Shown piece by piece: positions 27,918 to 37,262 of a stretch of DNA of 64,000 nucleotides (the stretch's first letter is position 1; every line of letters starts with the position of its first letter). The notes beneath the pieces are model-generated. The model worked only from the letters and a program-made list of their open reading frames with translations, searched no databases and was not told the origin of the DNA. Source of the stretch: Oribacterium sp. oral taxon 078 str. F0262 (GTDB taxonomy: Bacteria; Bacillota; Clostridia; Lachnospirales; Lachnospiraceae); NCBI RefSeq assembly GCF_000160135.1, contig NZ_GG729933.1, forward strand, positions 6,055 through 70,054, read 5' to 3'. The translations under genes were made by a program, and so were the position numbers.

Positions 27918-27984
27918 AAGGGGAGAGGGGAGAGCCCTGCCGGGGCTTCCCCCTTTTTGGTTTTCGAAAGGACTTGATGGAGCT

Positions 27985-29607
27985 ATGAAGCTTAGTGAAG
28001 AGGGATTGAGAGACAGAGAGGCCTGGGAGAGGATCGGCGTGAGTCTTCCTTCCTATGATATCTCTTCTGTCAGGAGGAAAAGTATAGCGGCGCCCCGCTG
28101 GGTGCATTTCGGAATCGGAAATATTTTCCGGATCTTTATCGGCGGCATCGCGGATACGCTTTTAAATGAAGGAGAGCTCGACCGGGGGATCAGCTGCGCG
28201 GAGAGCTTCGACTTCGACGTCGTGGACAGGATCTACCGTCCTCATGATAATCTGCTCCTCTCCGTGACCTTGAATCCGGACGGGAGCCTCGAGAAAAGAG
28301 TCATCGCCTCTCTCGCAGAGGCCGTGAAGGCGGAGGGCGGGGGATGGGAGAGGCTGAGGGAGATCTTCCGGAGCCGGGAGCTTCAGATCGCCTCCCTCAC
28401 GATCACGGAAAAGGGCTATGCCCTGAGAGGCGCTGACGGGAGCTTCCTTCCCTTCGTGCGGGAGGATCTCGAGAGGGGGCCGGAGAAGCCGCTCTCTGTG
28501 ATGGCGATTCTCACGGCTCTTCTCTATGAGCGCTTCCGGAGCGCCGCGGGGCCGATCGCGCTCGTCTCGATGGACAACTGCTCGAAAAACGGGGAAAAGC
28601 TTCGTTCTTCCGTCCTCACAGTGGCGGAGGAGTGGAGACAGAGGGGCTTCCTCCCAGAGGACTTCCTTCATTATCTTGAGGAAGAGAGCGAGGTATCCTT
28701 CCCCTGGACGATGATCGACAAGATCACCCCGAGGCCTGCGGAAGCTGTGGCGGAGAAGCTTTCGGAGCTCGGCATCGAGGATATGGAGATTCTTGTCACC
28801 GGAAAAGGAACCTATATTGCTCCCTTTGTCAACGCGGAGGGGCCGCAGTATCTGGTGATTGAGGATCGCTTCCCGAATGGGCGCCCGCCGCTGGAAAAGG
28901 CCGGGGTCTATATGACGGACAGAGATACCGTGAACCGGGTGGAGCGGATGAAGGTTACGACCTGCTTAAACCCGCTTCACACAGCGCTCGCGGTCTACGG
29001 CTGTCTTCTCGGCTACCGGCGGATCTCGGATGAGATGAAGGACAGGGAGCTCCGTGCGCTCGTGGAGAGGATCGGAGAGACAGAGGGGCTTCCTGTCGTG
29101 ACGGATCCGGGGATTTTGTCCCCGCGGGCCTTCCTCTCGGAGCTCCTCTCGGTACGGATTCCGAATCCCTATATGCCGGATACGCCGCAGAGAATCGCGA
29201 CGGACAGCTCGCAGAAGGTCGGGATCCGCTATGGCGAGACGATCAAGGCTTACGTAGAGCGGTTTGGGAGCGCGGAGAGGCTCCTGGGGATCCCGCTCGC
29301 AATCGCGGGCTGGCTCCGCTATCTCCTCGCGGTGGACGATGAGGGGAGGAGCTTCGAGCGCTCACCGGATCCGATGCTCAAAAGCCTCACGGAGGCTCTC
29401 TCCGGGATTCGGCTCGGAGAGCCGGATTCCGTCGCGGATCGGCTCCGCCCGATCCTGTCCAATGAAAATATCTTCGGAATCGATCTCTACCGGGCGGGAA
29501 TCGGGGAAAAGATCGAGGGGTATTTCCGGGAGGAGCTCCGGGGGAGGGGCGCCGTCAGGGAAACTTTAAAAAAATATTTGTCCGGGGAGGAAGATAAAAA
29601 ATCTTAA
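27985..29607 (+). CDS. uxuB: D-mannonate oxidoreductase (fructuronate reductase)
   Basis: NAD-dependent enzyme of the mannitol dehydrogenase family that reduces fructuronate to mannonate, the step before UxuA. The 540 residues include the N-terminal WVHFGIGNIFRIF, the SMDNCSKNGEKL motif, FPWTMIDKITPRP and the C-terminal domain around KVTTCLNPLHTALA. The open frame reaches 27874, overlapping uxuA, but the ATG at 27985 with GGAG upstream starts the conserved sequence. No hexuronate transporter or uxaC is nearby. Confidence 0.9.
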   Translation: MKLSEEGLRDREAWERIGVSLPSYDISSVRRKSIAAPRWVHFGIGNIFRIFIGGIADTLLNEGELDRGISCAESFDFDVVDRIYRPHDNLLLSVTLNPDGSLEKRVIASLAEAVKAEGGGWERLREIFRSRELQIASLTITEKGYALRGADGSFLPFVREDLERGPEKPLSVMAILTALLYERFRSAAGPIALVSMDNCSKNGEKLRSSVLTVAEEWRQRGFLPEDFLHYLEEESEVSFPWTMIDKITPRPAEAVAEKLSELGIEDMEILVTGKGTYIAPFVNAEGPQYLVIEDRFPNGRPPLEKAGVYMTDRDTVNRVERMKVTTCLNPLHTALAVYGCLLGYRRISDEMKDRELRALVERIGETEGLPVVTDPGILSPRAFLSELLSVRIPNPYMPDTPQRIATDSSQKVGIRYGETIKAYVERFGSAERLLGIPLAIAGWLRYLLAVDDEGRSFERSPDPMLKSLTEALSGIRLGEPDSVADRLRPILSNENIFGIDLYRAGIGEKIEGYFREELRGRGAVRETLKKYLSGEEDKKS

Positions 29608-29765
29608 GCTTGACTGTGTTTTTTGAGAAAATCCTTGCTTTCGGGACTTGAATCGGGTATATTGGGCTTGCATTTTTGGAAAAACGGTATTCACAATCCG
29701 CCGCTTTTATTTCCCGCGGCGCATAAAGACAAGAGTCCATCCGCTGAAAGAAAGGATGAAATCCA

Positions 29766-30314
29766 ATGATATTATCTGATGAGGCCCTGCGCTTTGCGGA
29801 GCAATTCCGGGAGATCACTCGAAATCCGGAGTATATGAAGCTGAAGGATCTGCCAAGACACGGGAGCACCAATACCTACGATCACAGCGTGCGGGTCGCC
29901 TATATGGCCTACCGCCTCGCCCCGCGCTTCGGAGTGGATCGAAGGAGTGCCGCCTATGTGGGGCTGCTCCATGATTTTTGCATGGTGGATTATCACAAGG
30001 ACGACGGTACAAGTCATGATGGGAGGTGGTACTGCTTCTATCACGGCGAGGATGCGGTGGAAAACGCGGCAAAGCAGGGCTTTTCCCTCTCGAAGAAGGA
30101 GCGCCGCGCGATCCTGACACATATGTTCCCGCTGTCCACGGGGCTTCCGAACTCCCGCCTCGCCTATCTCCTGACGCTTTCCGATAAAACGGTGGCAGCC
30201 CAGGAGTCCTGGCAGAACGCGCTGGATGCGCTGGAGCGATTCCGCTTCCTTATGAACGCTCCCTTCTTAAGAGCGATCCGCGTCCGGAAGAGGGACGAGA
30301 GAGAACGGCATTGA
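29766..30314 (+). CDS. HD-domain hydrolase of unknown substrate
   Basis: A 182-residue soluble protein with an HD metal-dependent phosphohydrolase fold: His40 (YDHSVRVAY), His69-Asp70 (LLHDFCMVDY) and later histidines at HGEDAVENA and THMFPL. Some Clostridia carry similar HD proteins annotated only by domain; substrates may be nucleotides. It stands alone between uxuB and a strong terminator, so context gives no further clue. Confidence 0.8.
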   Translation: MILSDEALRFAEQFREITRNPEYMKLKDLPRHGSTNTYDHSVRVAYMAYRLAPRFGVDRRSAAYVGLLHDFCMVDYHKDDGTSHDGRWYCFYHGEDAVENAAKQGFSLSKKERRAILTHMFPLSTGLPNSRLAYLLTLSDKTVAAQESWQNALDALERFRFLMNAPFLRAIRVRKRDERERH

Positions 30315-30355
30315 GCACGGACTGATGCGGCGCTGTATTTCACTGGAAACGACGG

Positions 30356-30398
30356 AAGACCCGCCCCGGAGGAGCTGAACTCTTCCGGGGCGGGTCTT
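30356..30398 (+). terminator. Strong rho-independent terminator
   Basis: AAGACCCGCCCCGGA pairs with TTCCGGGGCGGGTCTT, at least 15 base pairs, ending in a short T-run. It closes the HD-domain gene and insulates the next one. Confidence 0.85.
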
Positions 30399-30444
30399 TG
30401 TCCTGCCGCCAGGATATATTTACGGAAGGATTGGAGGGAGAGGG

Positions 30445-32141
30445 ATGAGAAGGGAAGAAGACTGGATCTCAGAGAGGAGGGGAGGAGAGACAGAGCTTCC
30501 GGGATGGTTTTGGCGGCTTATCTTTCTGCCGGGCTATATCCGGAGGCTTCTGCTGCTTCTCTCCCTTTTTCTGAGCTCGCTTTTGTACTTCAGCCTCCGC
30601 TGGATGCTCTCAAACTGGTCGGAGCTCAGTGTGGAGGAGATCCTCTATCATCTGAAGGCGCCGATGCAGGGGGCGAGCAGCGCCCTCCTCCGCTCCTACC
30701 TTCTCTTTGCTCTCCTCCCTGCTCTCCTTCTCCTCCTTCTCTTTCTCCTTTTTTCCGGCGCTGCCGTAATTTTTTCCTCTTTTATTTTGTGCGCCGCATT
30801 CTTTTTCTTTTTCCGCTCCTCTTTCTCCTTCTCTCGATTCGGGACAGCTGGCAGGGGATCGGGCTTCGGGATTTCCTCCTGTCTCAGTTTACACATTCCG
30901 ATTTTATCGACAGAAATTATGTCGATCCGAGATCGGTGGAGCTCCGTTTTCCGGAGAAGAAGAGGAATCTCATCTATATCTACATGGAGTCCACGGAGAT
31001 GAGCTTTTCCGATGAAGCGCACGGAGGAGCCTTTCCGATGAACTGCATCCCGGAGCTCACGGAGCTTGCGGAGGAGAATGAGGACTTCTCCGGCGGAGAC
31101 GGGAAGCTGAACGGGGCCTACAGCATGCCGGGCTCGACCTGGACGATGGGGGCGATCTTTGCCATGAGCTCGGGGCTTCCGCTCAAGATTTCGATCGATA
31201 AGAATGCGATGGACAGCCAGAAGAGCTTTTTCCCCGGGGTACAGACACTGGGAGATATCCTGAAGGAGGAGGGCTATGAGCAGAGCTTTCTGCTTGGCTC
31301 TGTCGGATATTTCGGCGGGCGCAGGCTCTACTTTCAAAGCCATGGGGACTATGCGGTGAAGGATTACAGCTACTGGAAGCGGCAGGGGAAATTCCGCCCG
31401 GATTATTGGGTGAACTGGGGCTTTGAGGATGAGAAGCTCTACAGCTATGCGAAGGAGGAGCTCTCAAGGCTTTCCCGGGACGGCCGCCCCTTTAACCTCA
31501 CGCTTCTCACGGTGGATACGCATTTTCCGGATGGCTATGTCTGCCGTCTTTGCAGGAGGGAGTTTGGGAAAAATCAATACGCCAATGTCTTTGCCTGTGC
31601 GTCCCGTCAGCTCGCAGACTTTGTGAACTGGGCGAAGACACAGCCCTGGTACGAGAATACGACGATCGTTGTTACAGGGGATCATCCGACGATGGATCAC
31701 GATTTCTGTAAGGATGTGCCGAAGAGCTACGTGCGGAGGGTTTACACCGCTTATATCAACTCTCCCATCGCCTCGGCGCGAAGGGAGAGGCGGGAGTACA
31801 GCAGCTTTGACGATTTCCCGACGACGCTCGCCTCCCTCGGCGTAGAGATCGAGGGGGAGAGGCTCGGGCTTGGGACGAATCTCTACTCCGATCAGCCGAC
31901 GCTCATGGAGAAGTTCGGCAGGGACTATGAGAGGGAGGAGCTCAAGAAGCGCTCTGAGCTTATGCTCCGCCTGGGACAGATCGATAAGGCCGCTGCCTTT
32001 GAGAGCAGGGCGGCAAAGGACAAGGAGGAGAGAGAGAAGGAGAGGCGGGAGAAGGAGAGGAAGAAAAAGGAGAAAAGGGAATCCCGGAAAGAGAGCGGAG
32101 CCTCTCAGGCTGGAGGAAGAGGAGAAAAGGAGGGAGAATGA
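30445..32141 (+). pseudogene. LTA synthase/OpgB-like phosphoglycerol transferase, frameshifted
   Basis: Membrane sulfatase-fold enzyme. The N-terminal part (from ATG 30445, good GGAGGGAG site) is read in frame 1: membrane helices at about residues 28-50 and 85-115. From about 30755 the protein continues in frame 3: RRCRNFFLFYFVRRILFL, then NLIYIYMESTEMS, the nucleophile region GSTWTMGAI and the metal site VVTGDHP, to 32141. The two halves together make one ordinary protein. A single T added to the T6 run at 30749-30754 would restore it. It may be a true mutation, phase variation or a sequencing error. The C-terminus is a long Lys/Glu/Arg tail. Confidence 0.8.
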
Positions 32142-33136
32142 GCGGAGTCTACAGGATCGATCTGACTTGTCCAAGCTGCGGGGCAGCGATGAGCGTCGAG
32201 GAGGGGCAGGAGGAGCTTTTTTGTCCGTACTGCGGAAAGAAGATGCTCATCGTCCGGGAGGGAGATAAGCTCACGGCAAAGGAGGCAGAGGATATCGCCT
32301 ATGGCACGGAGCGGGGAAAGCTTCGCGCGAGGGATGAGCTTGTGCGAAGCCGCGAGAGACGGAAGCGGATCGGAAGATGGAAGAGGCGGCTGATCACGCT
32401 GCTTTGCATCGCGGCCTTTCTCGCCTTCTGCGTTATCTTCCGGGACCTCAGAAGGCCTTTAGTATCCGCCTTTGATTATGTCGAGCTTCACTTTTCCGGT
32501 GTGAGCGGGGAGGGAAAGGCGGAGTATACGCTCGGGAGCTTTCCGGAGGAGGTCGATGAACATAGGATTCACTTCGAGCTCAGCCCGGATTCCGGCCTTA
32601 AGAACGGGGACAGTGTGACGCTCCGGGCAGAGAGCGAGGATTATCGCCTGAAGGAAAAGCTGCGAAAATACAAGGTGAGCGGTCTGGAGAGCTGTCTCTC
32701 TGAGCTCTCCTCCCTCGATGAGGAGACTCTGTCCGCGATCCACCGGGAGGCCCTTGAGGAGATCCGAAAGGGATATTTCCCCATGACGATGAATGGGAGG
32801 AAGCAGGATGAGGAGCTCGGCTGGAAGCCGCTTTCTCTCTTTCTTTCGAGTGAGGGGGAGGAGAAAAACGCGCTCTATGATCTCATAGAGATCGACTATC
32901 GGACGAGGGATGGGGGACAGTTCTCCTTCTACGGGCTCGCCCGCTTTCAGAATCTGCTTGTCCGCCCCGGGGGCAGTATCCGTTATCAGAAGCTTTTCGC
33001 ACTCGGAGATTTTGTCTCTCTCGGGAGCACGAATGATGATTCCCTGATCGGCTTTTCCGATCCGGATGCCGCAAAAGCCGCGCTGAAATCGGAACAAAAC
33101 GCGGGAGCGGAGCTCACGGAGAGAGACCTTTCCTGA
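32138..33136 (+). CDS. Zinc-ribbon, single-pass membrane protein
   Basis: A 332-residue protein. The N-terminus is a cytoplasmic zinc ribbon with Cys11, Cys14, Cys29 and Cys32 (CPSCG ... CPYCG). A membrane segment follows at about 85-103, then an extracellular domain of some 220 residues with no recognised family. Its ATG overlaps the stop of the LTA-synthase-like gene (ATGA), so expression is coupled and a role in the cell envelope is likely. Function unknown. Confidence 0.8.
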   Translation: MSGVYRIDLTCPSCGAAMSVEEGQEELFCPYCGKKMLIVREGDKLTAKEAEDIAYGTERGKLRARDELVRSRERRKRIGRWKRRLITLLCIAAFLAFCVIFRDLRRPLVSAFDYVELHFSGVSGEGKAEYTLGSFPEEVDEHRIHFELSPDSGLKNGDSVTLRAESEDYRLKEKLRKYKVSGLESCLSELSSLDEETLSAIHREALEEIRKGYFPMTMNGRKQDEELGWKPLSLFLSSEGEEKNALYDLIEIDYRTRDGGQFSFYGLARFQNLLVRPGGSIRYQKLFALGDFVSLGSTNDDSLIGFSDPDAAKAALKSEQNAGAELTERDLS

Positions 33137-33155
33137 TCGGTGGTCTTCTGCCGCT

Positions 33156-34076
33156 TCAGCCCTTCCTTCGCACGCCCTCCTCCCGGTTTCTTTGGAGGAT
33201 CCAGTCCACCGCATGGGCAAGGCCGTCCTCCAGGATAGGGGGACAGACGTGATCGGCTGCCTCCCGGCACTCCGGCTTCGCGTTTCCCATCGCGATGCCG
33301 AGCCCGACCCGGGAGAGCATGTCGATATCGTTCCAGCCGTCTCCGATGGCGGCGGCTTCAGAGCGGGAGAGGCGGAGATGACGGAGTATGGCGTCGATGC
33401 CGGAGGACTTATTGATCCCCTTCTTCGTGAGGTCGAAGGACCTTCCGTCCGACCAGCGGACCAGCTGACAGTCCGGGATCAGGGGAGGGATCTTAAGGGA
33501 TTCCTCGTAGGAGAGGATCGGTATCAGCATATAGACCGGATTTTCCGCGGCCTCTCGGATCGGGAGCACGGGGGGGACGATATCGTTTCGGATCTCGTAG
33601 AGACAGCGGAGAAGCTCCTCGTTTACGAGATTGGCGTAGATCCGGCGCTCCTCCTGTATGAGAACGGGGAAGCGCTCCCTCTCTGCGAGGCGGAGCACGG
33701 CCATGACCTGCTCCGTCGGAAGAGGGATCTTCTGGACGATATCTCCGAGCCTTGGATCCATTTCCGGGGCAAGTCTTTCCTCTGCCCGGAGATCGAAACG
33801 AAAGGAAGGATCCCGGAGCGGGCTTTGCGCAGTAGAGCGCGGGGAATGGGGGAGGAGATAGCAGAATTCCCCGTCCAGCGTCACATAGGCATCAAAAAAG
33901 AGCTCTTCTATGAGCCTCTCTCCGTAGATCTCCATCCAGTGGCGCCCGGTCGCGATCGCGCAGAGGATCCCGGCCCTCTGCGCTCTCCTTACGGCGAGCT
34001 TCGCAGAGTCCGGGATCCTTCCCGTTTCAAAGGGACGGAGGGTGCCGTCGATATCAAAGAATATGATCTTAATCAT
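33156..34076 (-). CDS. HAD-superfamily (Cof-type) phosphatase
   Basis: Cytosolic sugar-phosphate or flavin-phosphate phosphatase of the Cof/YbjI type. The 306 residues have motif I DIDGTL (Asp8, Asp10), motif II ATGRHW, a C2-type cap of about 140 residues, a Lys near KKGINKSSG and motif IV GDGWNDIDML. Substrates of this family cannot be told from sequence. Its start overlaps the end of the SPFH gene by 8 bases, so it is probably the second gene of that transcript. Confidence 0.88.
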   Translation of the reverse strand: MIKIIFFDIDGTLRPFETGRIPDSAKLAVRRAQRAGILCAIATGRHWMEIYGERLIEELFFDAYVTLDGEFCYLLPHSPRSTAQSPLRDPSFRFDLRAEERLAPEMDPRLGDIVQKIPLPTEQVMAVLRLAERERFPVLIQEERRIYANLVNEELLRCLYEIRNDIVPPVLPIREAAENPVYMLIPILSYEESLKIPPLIPDCQLVRWSDGRSFDLTKKGINKSSGIDAILRHLRLSRSEAAAIGDGWNDIDMLSRVGLGIAMGNAKPECREAADHVCPPILEDGLAHAVDWILQRNREEGVRRKG

Positions 34077-35010
34077 TCTTTTCCGGGATCGGAGTGTCCA
34101 AAGTCTCCTTTAATCCTGCGAGAAGTCCTCCCATATTCTGGAGGTCAGAGGGGATAATGATCTTCGTCGCCCGTCCGTTTGCGACAGAGGCGAAGGCTTC
34201 AAGACTCCGGAGCTTCAGGACCGCGTCGTCCGCTCCGGCCTGCCGGATCAGGCGGATACCCTCGGCTTCCGCCTCCTTGACGCTTCGGATCGCCTGAGCG
34301 CGTCCCTCGGCCTCACGGATCTCCTTTTCCTTCTGCGCCTCCGCGGCGAGGATGGTCTTTTGCTTATCCGCCTCGGCGTTCAGGATGGCGGCCTGCTTAT
34401 TTCCCTCTGCCGTGAGGACGGCGGACTGCTTCTTCGCTTCCGCGAGGGTTATGGCCTCTCTTTTCTCCCGCTCCGCCTTCATCTGCTTCTCCATCGCCTC
34501 CCGGATGGCGTCCGGGGGGAGAATATTCTTCAGCTCGACGCGGTTTACCTTGATGCCCCAGGGATCAGTGGCGACATCGAGGAGAGAGCGCATCTGGGTG
34601 TTGATCTCATCCCGGGAGGTCAGAGTGGTATCGAGGTCCATGGAGCCTATGATGTTTCGAAGCGTCGTGGCGGTCAGGTTCTCGATCGCGGCGATCGGAT
34701 TGTCCACGCCGTAGGCATAGAGCTTCGGATCGGTGATGACGAAGAAGACGACGGAGTCGATCCGCATGGTGACATTATCCTTCGTGATGACCGGCTGGGG
34801 AGGGAAATCCGCGACCTGCTCCTTCAGATTGATGTGCTTTGAGACATGATCGATAAAGGGGATGAGGAAATGAAGCCCCGGGCGCCAGGTCGCATGATAG
34901 CTTCCGAAGCGCTCAATGATCAGTGCCCTGGCCTCCGGCACGACCCGCACGGTAATGCATAGAAGAACGATGGCGAGGATAAAAAGGATAACGACAATAA
35001 AAAATGGCAT
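34069..35010 (-). CDS. SPFH/stomatin-like membrane protein (QmcA/HflC type)
   Basis: Membrane-microdomain scaffold protein. The 313 residues have one N-terminal membrane helix (about 2-22), an SPFH domain (RVVPEARALIIERFGSYH ... GIKVNRVELKNI) and a C-terminal Ala/Glu-rich coiled coil with repeated EAEKQ-like segments. AAGGAGG is 5 bases before the ATG. Upstream, an extended -10 TGCTATCAT (35075-35067 on this strand) is shared with the duplicated copy. There is no NfeD partner here. Confidence 0.9.
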   Translation of the reverse strand: MPFFIVVILFILAIVLLCITVRVVPEARALIIERFGSYHATWRPGLHFLIPFIDHVSKHINLKEQVADFPPQPVITKDNVTMRIDSVVFFVITDPKLYAYGVDNPIAAIENLTATTLRNIIGSMDLDTTLTSRDEINTQMRSLLDVATDPWGIKVNRVELKNILPPDAIREAMEKQMKAEREKREAITLAEAKKQSAVLTAEGNKQAAILNAEADKQKTILAAEAQKEKEIREAEGRAQAIRSVKEAEAEGIRLIRQAGADDAVLKLRSLEAFASVANGRATKIIIPSDLQNMGGLLAGLKETLDTPIPEKND

Positions 35011-35104
35011 AAAAACCTCCTTAAAGTGGAAAAACGGCTGAGGAATGACGGATCTTTTCCAGCATCATGATAGCACAAAAACGGAAAGATGCGCTATCCC
35101 TTTA

Positions 35105-35623
35105 TTACCAGGTGAAGCTGTCGGGCGCCCGGGAGATGTCCTTCAGCTCGACGCGGCTTATCCGGATGCCCAGGACATCGGCGCCGTCTTTGAGAAGGGA
35201 GAAAAGCTGGGATTGAATCTCGTCCCGGGAGCTTAGAGCGATATCACGGTCCATAGAAGCTATGATCTTACGAAGCGCCGCAGTCGTCAGCTTTTCGATC
35301 GCTGAGTTCGGATCGTCCACGCTGTAGGTATAGCGTTTCGGATCGCTGATGAGGAAGAAGACGGCGGCGTCGATCTGCAGCGAGGCATTATCCTCCGTGC
35401 TGAAGGTCTGAGGTGGGAAATCCGCGCTCTGCTCCTCCAGATTGATCTTCCCTCGGATGCGATCGATAAAGGGAGCAAGAAAATGGATTCCCGGCTGCCA
35501 GGATGCGTGATAGCGGCCGAGGCGCTCGATGATCAGCACTCTGCCCTTCGGCACGACCCGCATGGATATGCATAGAAAAACGGCAATGTAAAGGATAAGG
35601 ATGAAAAGAAGAAAGAATGGCAT
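35105..35623 (-). pseudogene. Truncated tandem copy of the SPFH gene
   Basis: The 172-residue product parallels residues 1-165 of the neighbouring SPFH protein (MPFFLLFILILYIAVFLCI; RVVPKGRVLIIERLGRYHA). It then ends in RAPDSFTW and a stop, without the coiled coil. The ribosome site AAGGGGG, TTTTTATGCC start context and an upstream TGCTATCAT -10 are also copied, so the duplication included the promoter. It is either a decayed duplicate or a short membrane protein that could mix with SPFH oligomers. Confidence 0.75.
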
Positions 35624-35883
35624 AAAAACCCCCTTTAAGAATCAGCGGAGGAGCAGCGAAGCACTGCCTTTGCGTCTTTTCCCCATGATAGCACAAAAAT
35701 GGGGAGATGTGCCGCTGCTTTCTCGGAGATTTGTAATTTATGCGCTGTGATGATAAAATAGCTTGACTGCCCTGCCCGGCGGCTTAGAGGAGCAAATCAC
35801 TGCTGCCGGGGCGGAAAAGCGGCATGGCTGTTATTGGAAGGAATGTCAGGAGAAGGCGTTGGGAGATGAGAGGAGGGGAGAGG

Positions 35884-36882
35884 ATGGAGCGGCGCGTCTG
35901 GAGAAGAGAATCTGCCAATGGAAACGGCAGCATTTATTCGGTGCTCTACCGGGAGGAGAGATGCGGGGCGCGGGGGATTGTGTGCATCCTGCACGGGATG
36001 CAGAGCCACTCTGACCGCTACCGTTTCCTCGCCGAGCATCTGAGTGCCCGGGGCTATATCGTGACGCTTCTCGACCTGCAGGGGCATGGGAGATCCGCGA
36101 ATGCGGAGGGCTCCTTCGGCCCGGAACGGGGCTGGGACTATATGCTCCACGATATCCGGAGAAATATCCTGCAGGTCCGCAAATGGTTTCCGGGTCTTCC
36201 GCTCTGCCTCTTCGGGCATTCCATGGGCTCCTTTCTCGCGAGACTTTTCTGCGTCCGCTTCCCGGGGGAGGCGGATGCGCTGCTCCTCTCCGGAACGGCG
36301 GGACCGAGTCCCCTCTATGCCCCGGTCTATCGCTTTATGACGGCGCAGGCGAAGCTTTTCGGAGAGGATACGGATGCAAAGCTCTACGGGAGACTGCTCT
36401 CCCGCTACTTTAACCGCCATATCAAGGACCCGGTGAATCTCGGGGCCTGGTGCTGCAGTATGGCGGAGGTCTGTCTGAGCTATGAGGATGATCCGCTCTC
36501 CTCCAGCTTTACGATCGGCGCCTATCGTGATATGCTCTATGGTCTGATACAGATCTCCGGGGAGGAGTGGTTCCGGAAAATGCCGGACATCCCCATCCTC
36601 CTTTTCTCGGGGGGCTCGGATCCGGTCGGGGAATACGGTATAGGGCCGACCATGGTCTACGCTCTTTTGAAGGCGAGCGGACATCATGATCTCAAGCTTC
36701 GCATCTATCCCGGAAAGCGCCACGAAACGCTGAACGAGGATATCCGCTGGGAGGTCGTCGCTATGCTGGAGGACTGGCTGGATCAGCATGTGCCTCTGCG
36801 AAGGAGTGCAGCGGATCCGGGCTCTTCCCGCATGGATAAGGGAAAGACAGAGGAGAGGGAAGGAGCGCTCAGAGAGCGTTAG
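35884..36882 (+). CDS. Alpha/beta hydrolase (lysophospholipase/monoacylglycerol lipase-like)
   Basis: Serine hydrolase of 332 residues. The oxyanion segment is ILHGMQSHSDRY, the nucleophile elbow GHSMGS contains Ser113, the acid is in SGGSDPVG and the His in GKRHETLNE, all in normal order; a cap domain lies between. This pattern fits the Hydrolase_4 group acting on monoacyl lipids. ATG 35884 is chosen for the GGAGGGGAG site just before it. The tail after about 305 is charged and unrelated. Confidence 0.85.
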   Translation: MERRVWRRESANGNGSIYSVLYREERCGARGIVCILHGMQSHSDRYRFLAEHLSARGYIVTLLDLQGHGRSANAEGSFGPERGWDYMLHDIRRNILQVRKWFPGLPLCLFGHSMGSFLARLFCVRFPGEADALLLSGTAGPSPLYAPVYRFMTAQAKLFGEDTDAKLYGRLLSRYFNRHIKDPVNLGAWCCSMAEVCLSYEDDPLSSSFTIGAYRDMLYGLIQISGEEWFRKMPDIPILLFSGGSDPVGEYGIGPTMVYALLKASGHHDLKLRIYPGKRHETLNEDIRWEVVAMLEDWLDQHVPLRRSAADPGSSRMDKGKTEEREGALRER

Positions 36883-36889
36883 GGACAGT

Positions 36890-37222
36890 ATGGAGAAAAA
36901 ACTTCTGTATATCAATCGAAAAGAGGCGGAGAAGGAGCAAAAGATCGGAGCGCTTGCGGCGCTTCGCCATATCGAGCTGCTTCAGCCTAAAGAGGAGGAG
37001 CTGGAAAGTCTGCCGGAGGACGCGGAGCTTATGAAGCTGATCGGCTTTACGGGGGCGGAGCTCGGGGACTTCCTCTCCGCGCTCCGGCTTCTCGGGCTCC
37101 GGGTGGATTATAAATGTACGGAGACAGAGAGCAATCGGAGCTGGAACCTGCGGAGACTCTATGAGGAGCTCCGGGAGGAGCATGAGTCCATGAAGCGGTA
37201 TCAGGAGAGGAAAAGGACATGA
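36890..37222 (+). CDS. Small DUF3783-like protein
   Basis: A 110-residue soluble protein: MEKKLLYINRKEAEKEQK ..., then LMKLIGFTGAELGDFLSALRLLG and a Trp-containing C-terminal part NRSWNLRRLYEELREEH. This resembles the DUF3783 family of Clostridia; I am fairly but not fully sure. AGGG lies 5 bases before the ATG. It begins 7 bases after the hydrolase stop and precedes the signal peptidase, so the three may share a transcript. Function unknown. Confidence 0.7.
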   Translation: MEKKLLYINRKEAEKEQKIGALAALRHIELLQPKEEELESLPEDAELMKLIGFTGAELGDFLSALRLLGLRVDYKCTETESNRSWNLRRLYEELREEHESMKRYQERKRT

Positions 37223-37262
37223 TCTATGCTGATTCCGCCGCGGAGGATTAAGAGGAGAACGC

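Noticed and set aside
30740-30780. Programmed -1 frameshift in the LTA-synthase-like gene
   Set aside because: The T runs are not in the correct phase for an X XXY YYZ heptamer, and no convincing downstream pseudoknot is seen.
30504-32141. LTA-synthase-like frame starting on its own at 30504
   Set aside because: The first 80 residues in that frame are not membrane-like, while frame 1 from 30445 gives the expected helices and a good ribosome site. A frameshift explains the data better.
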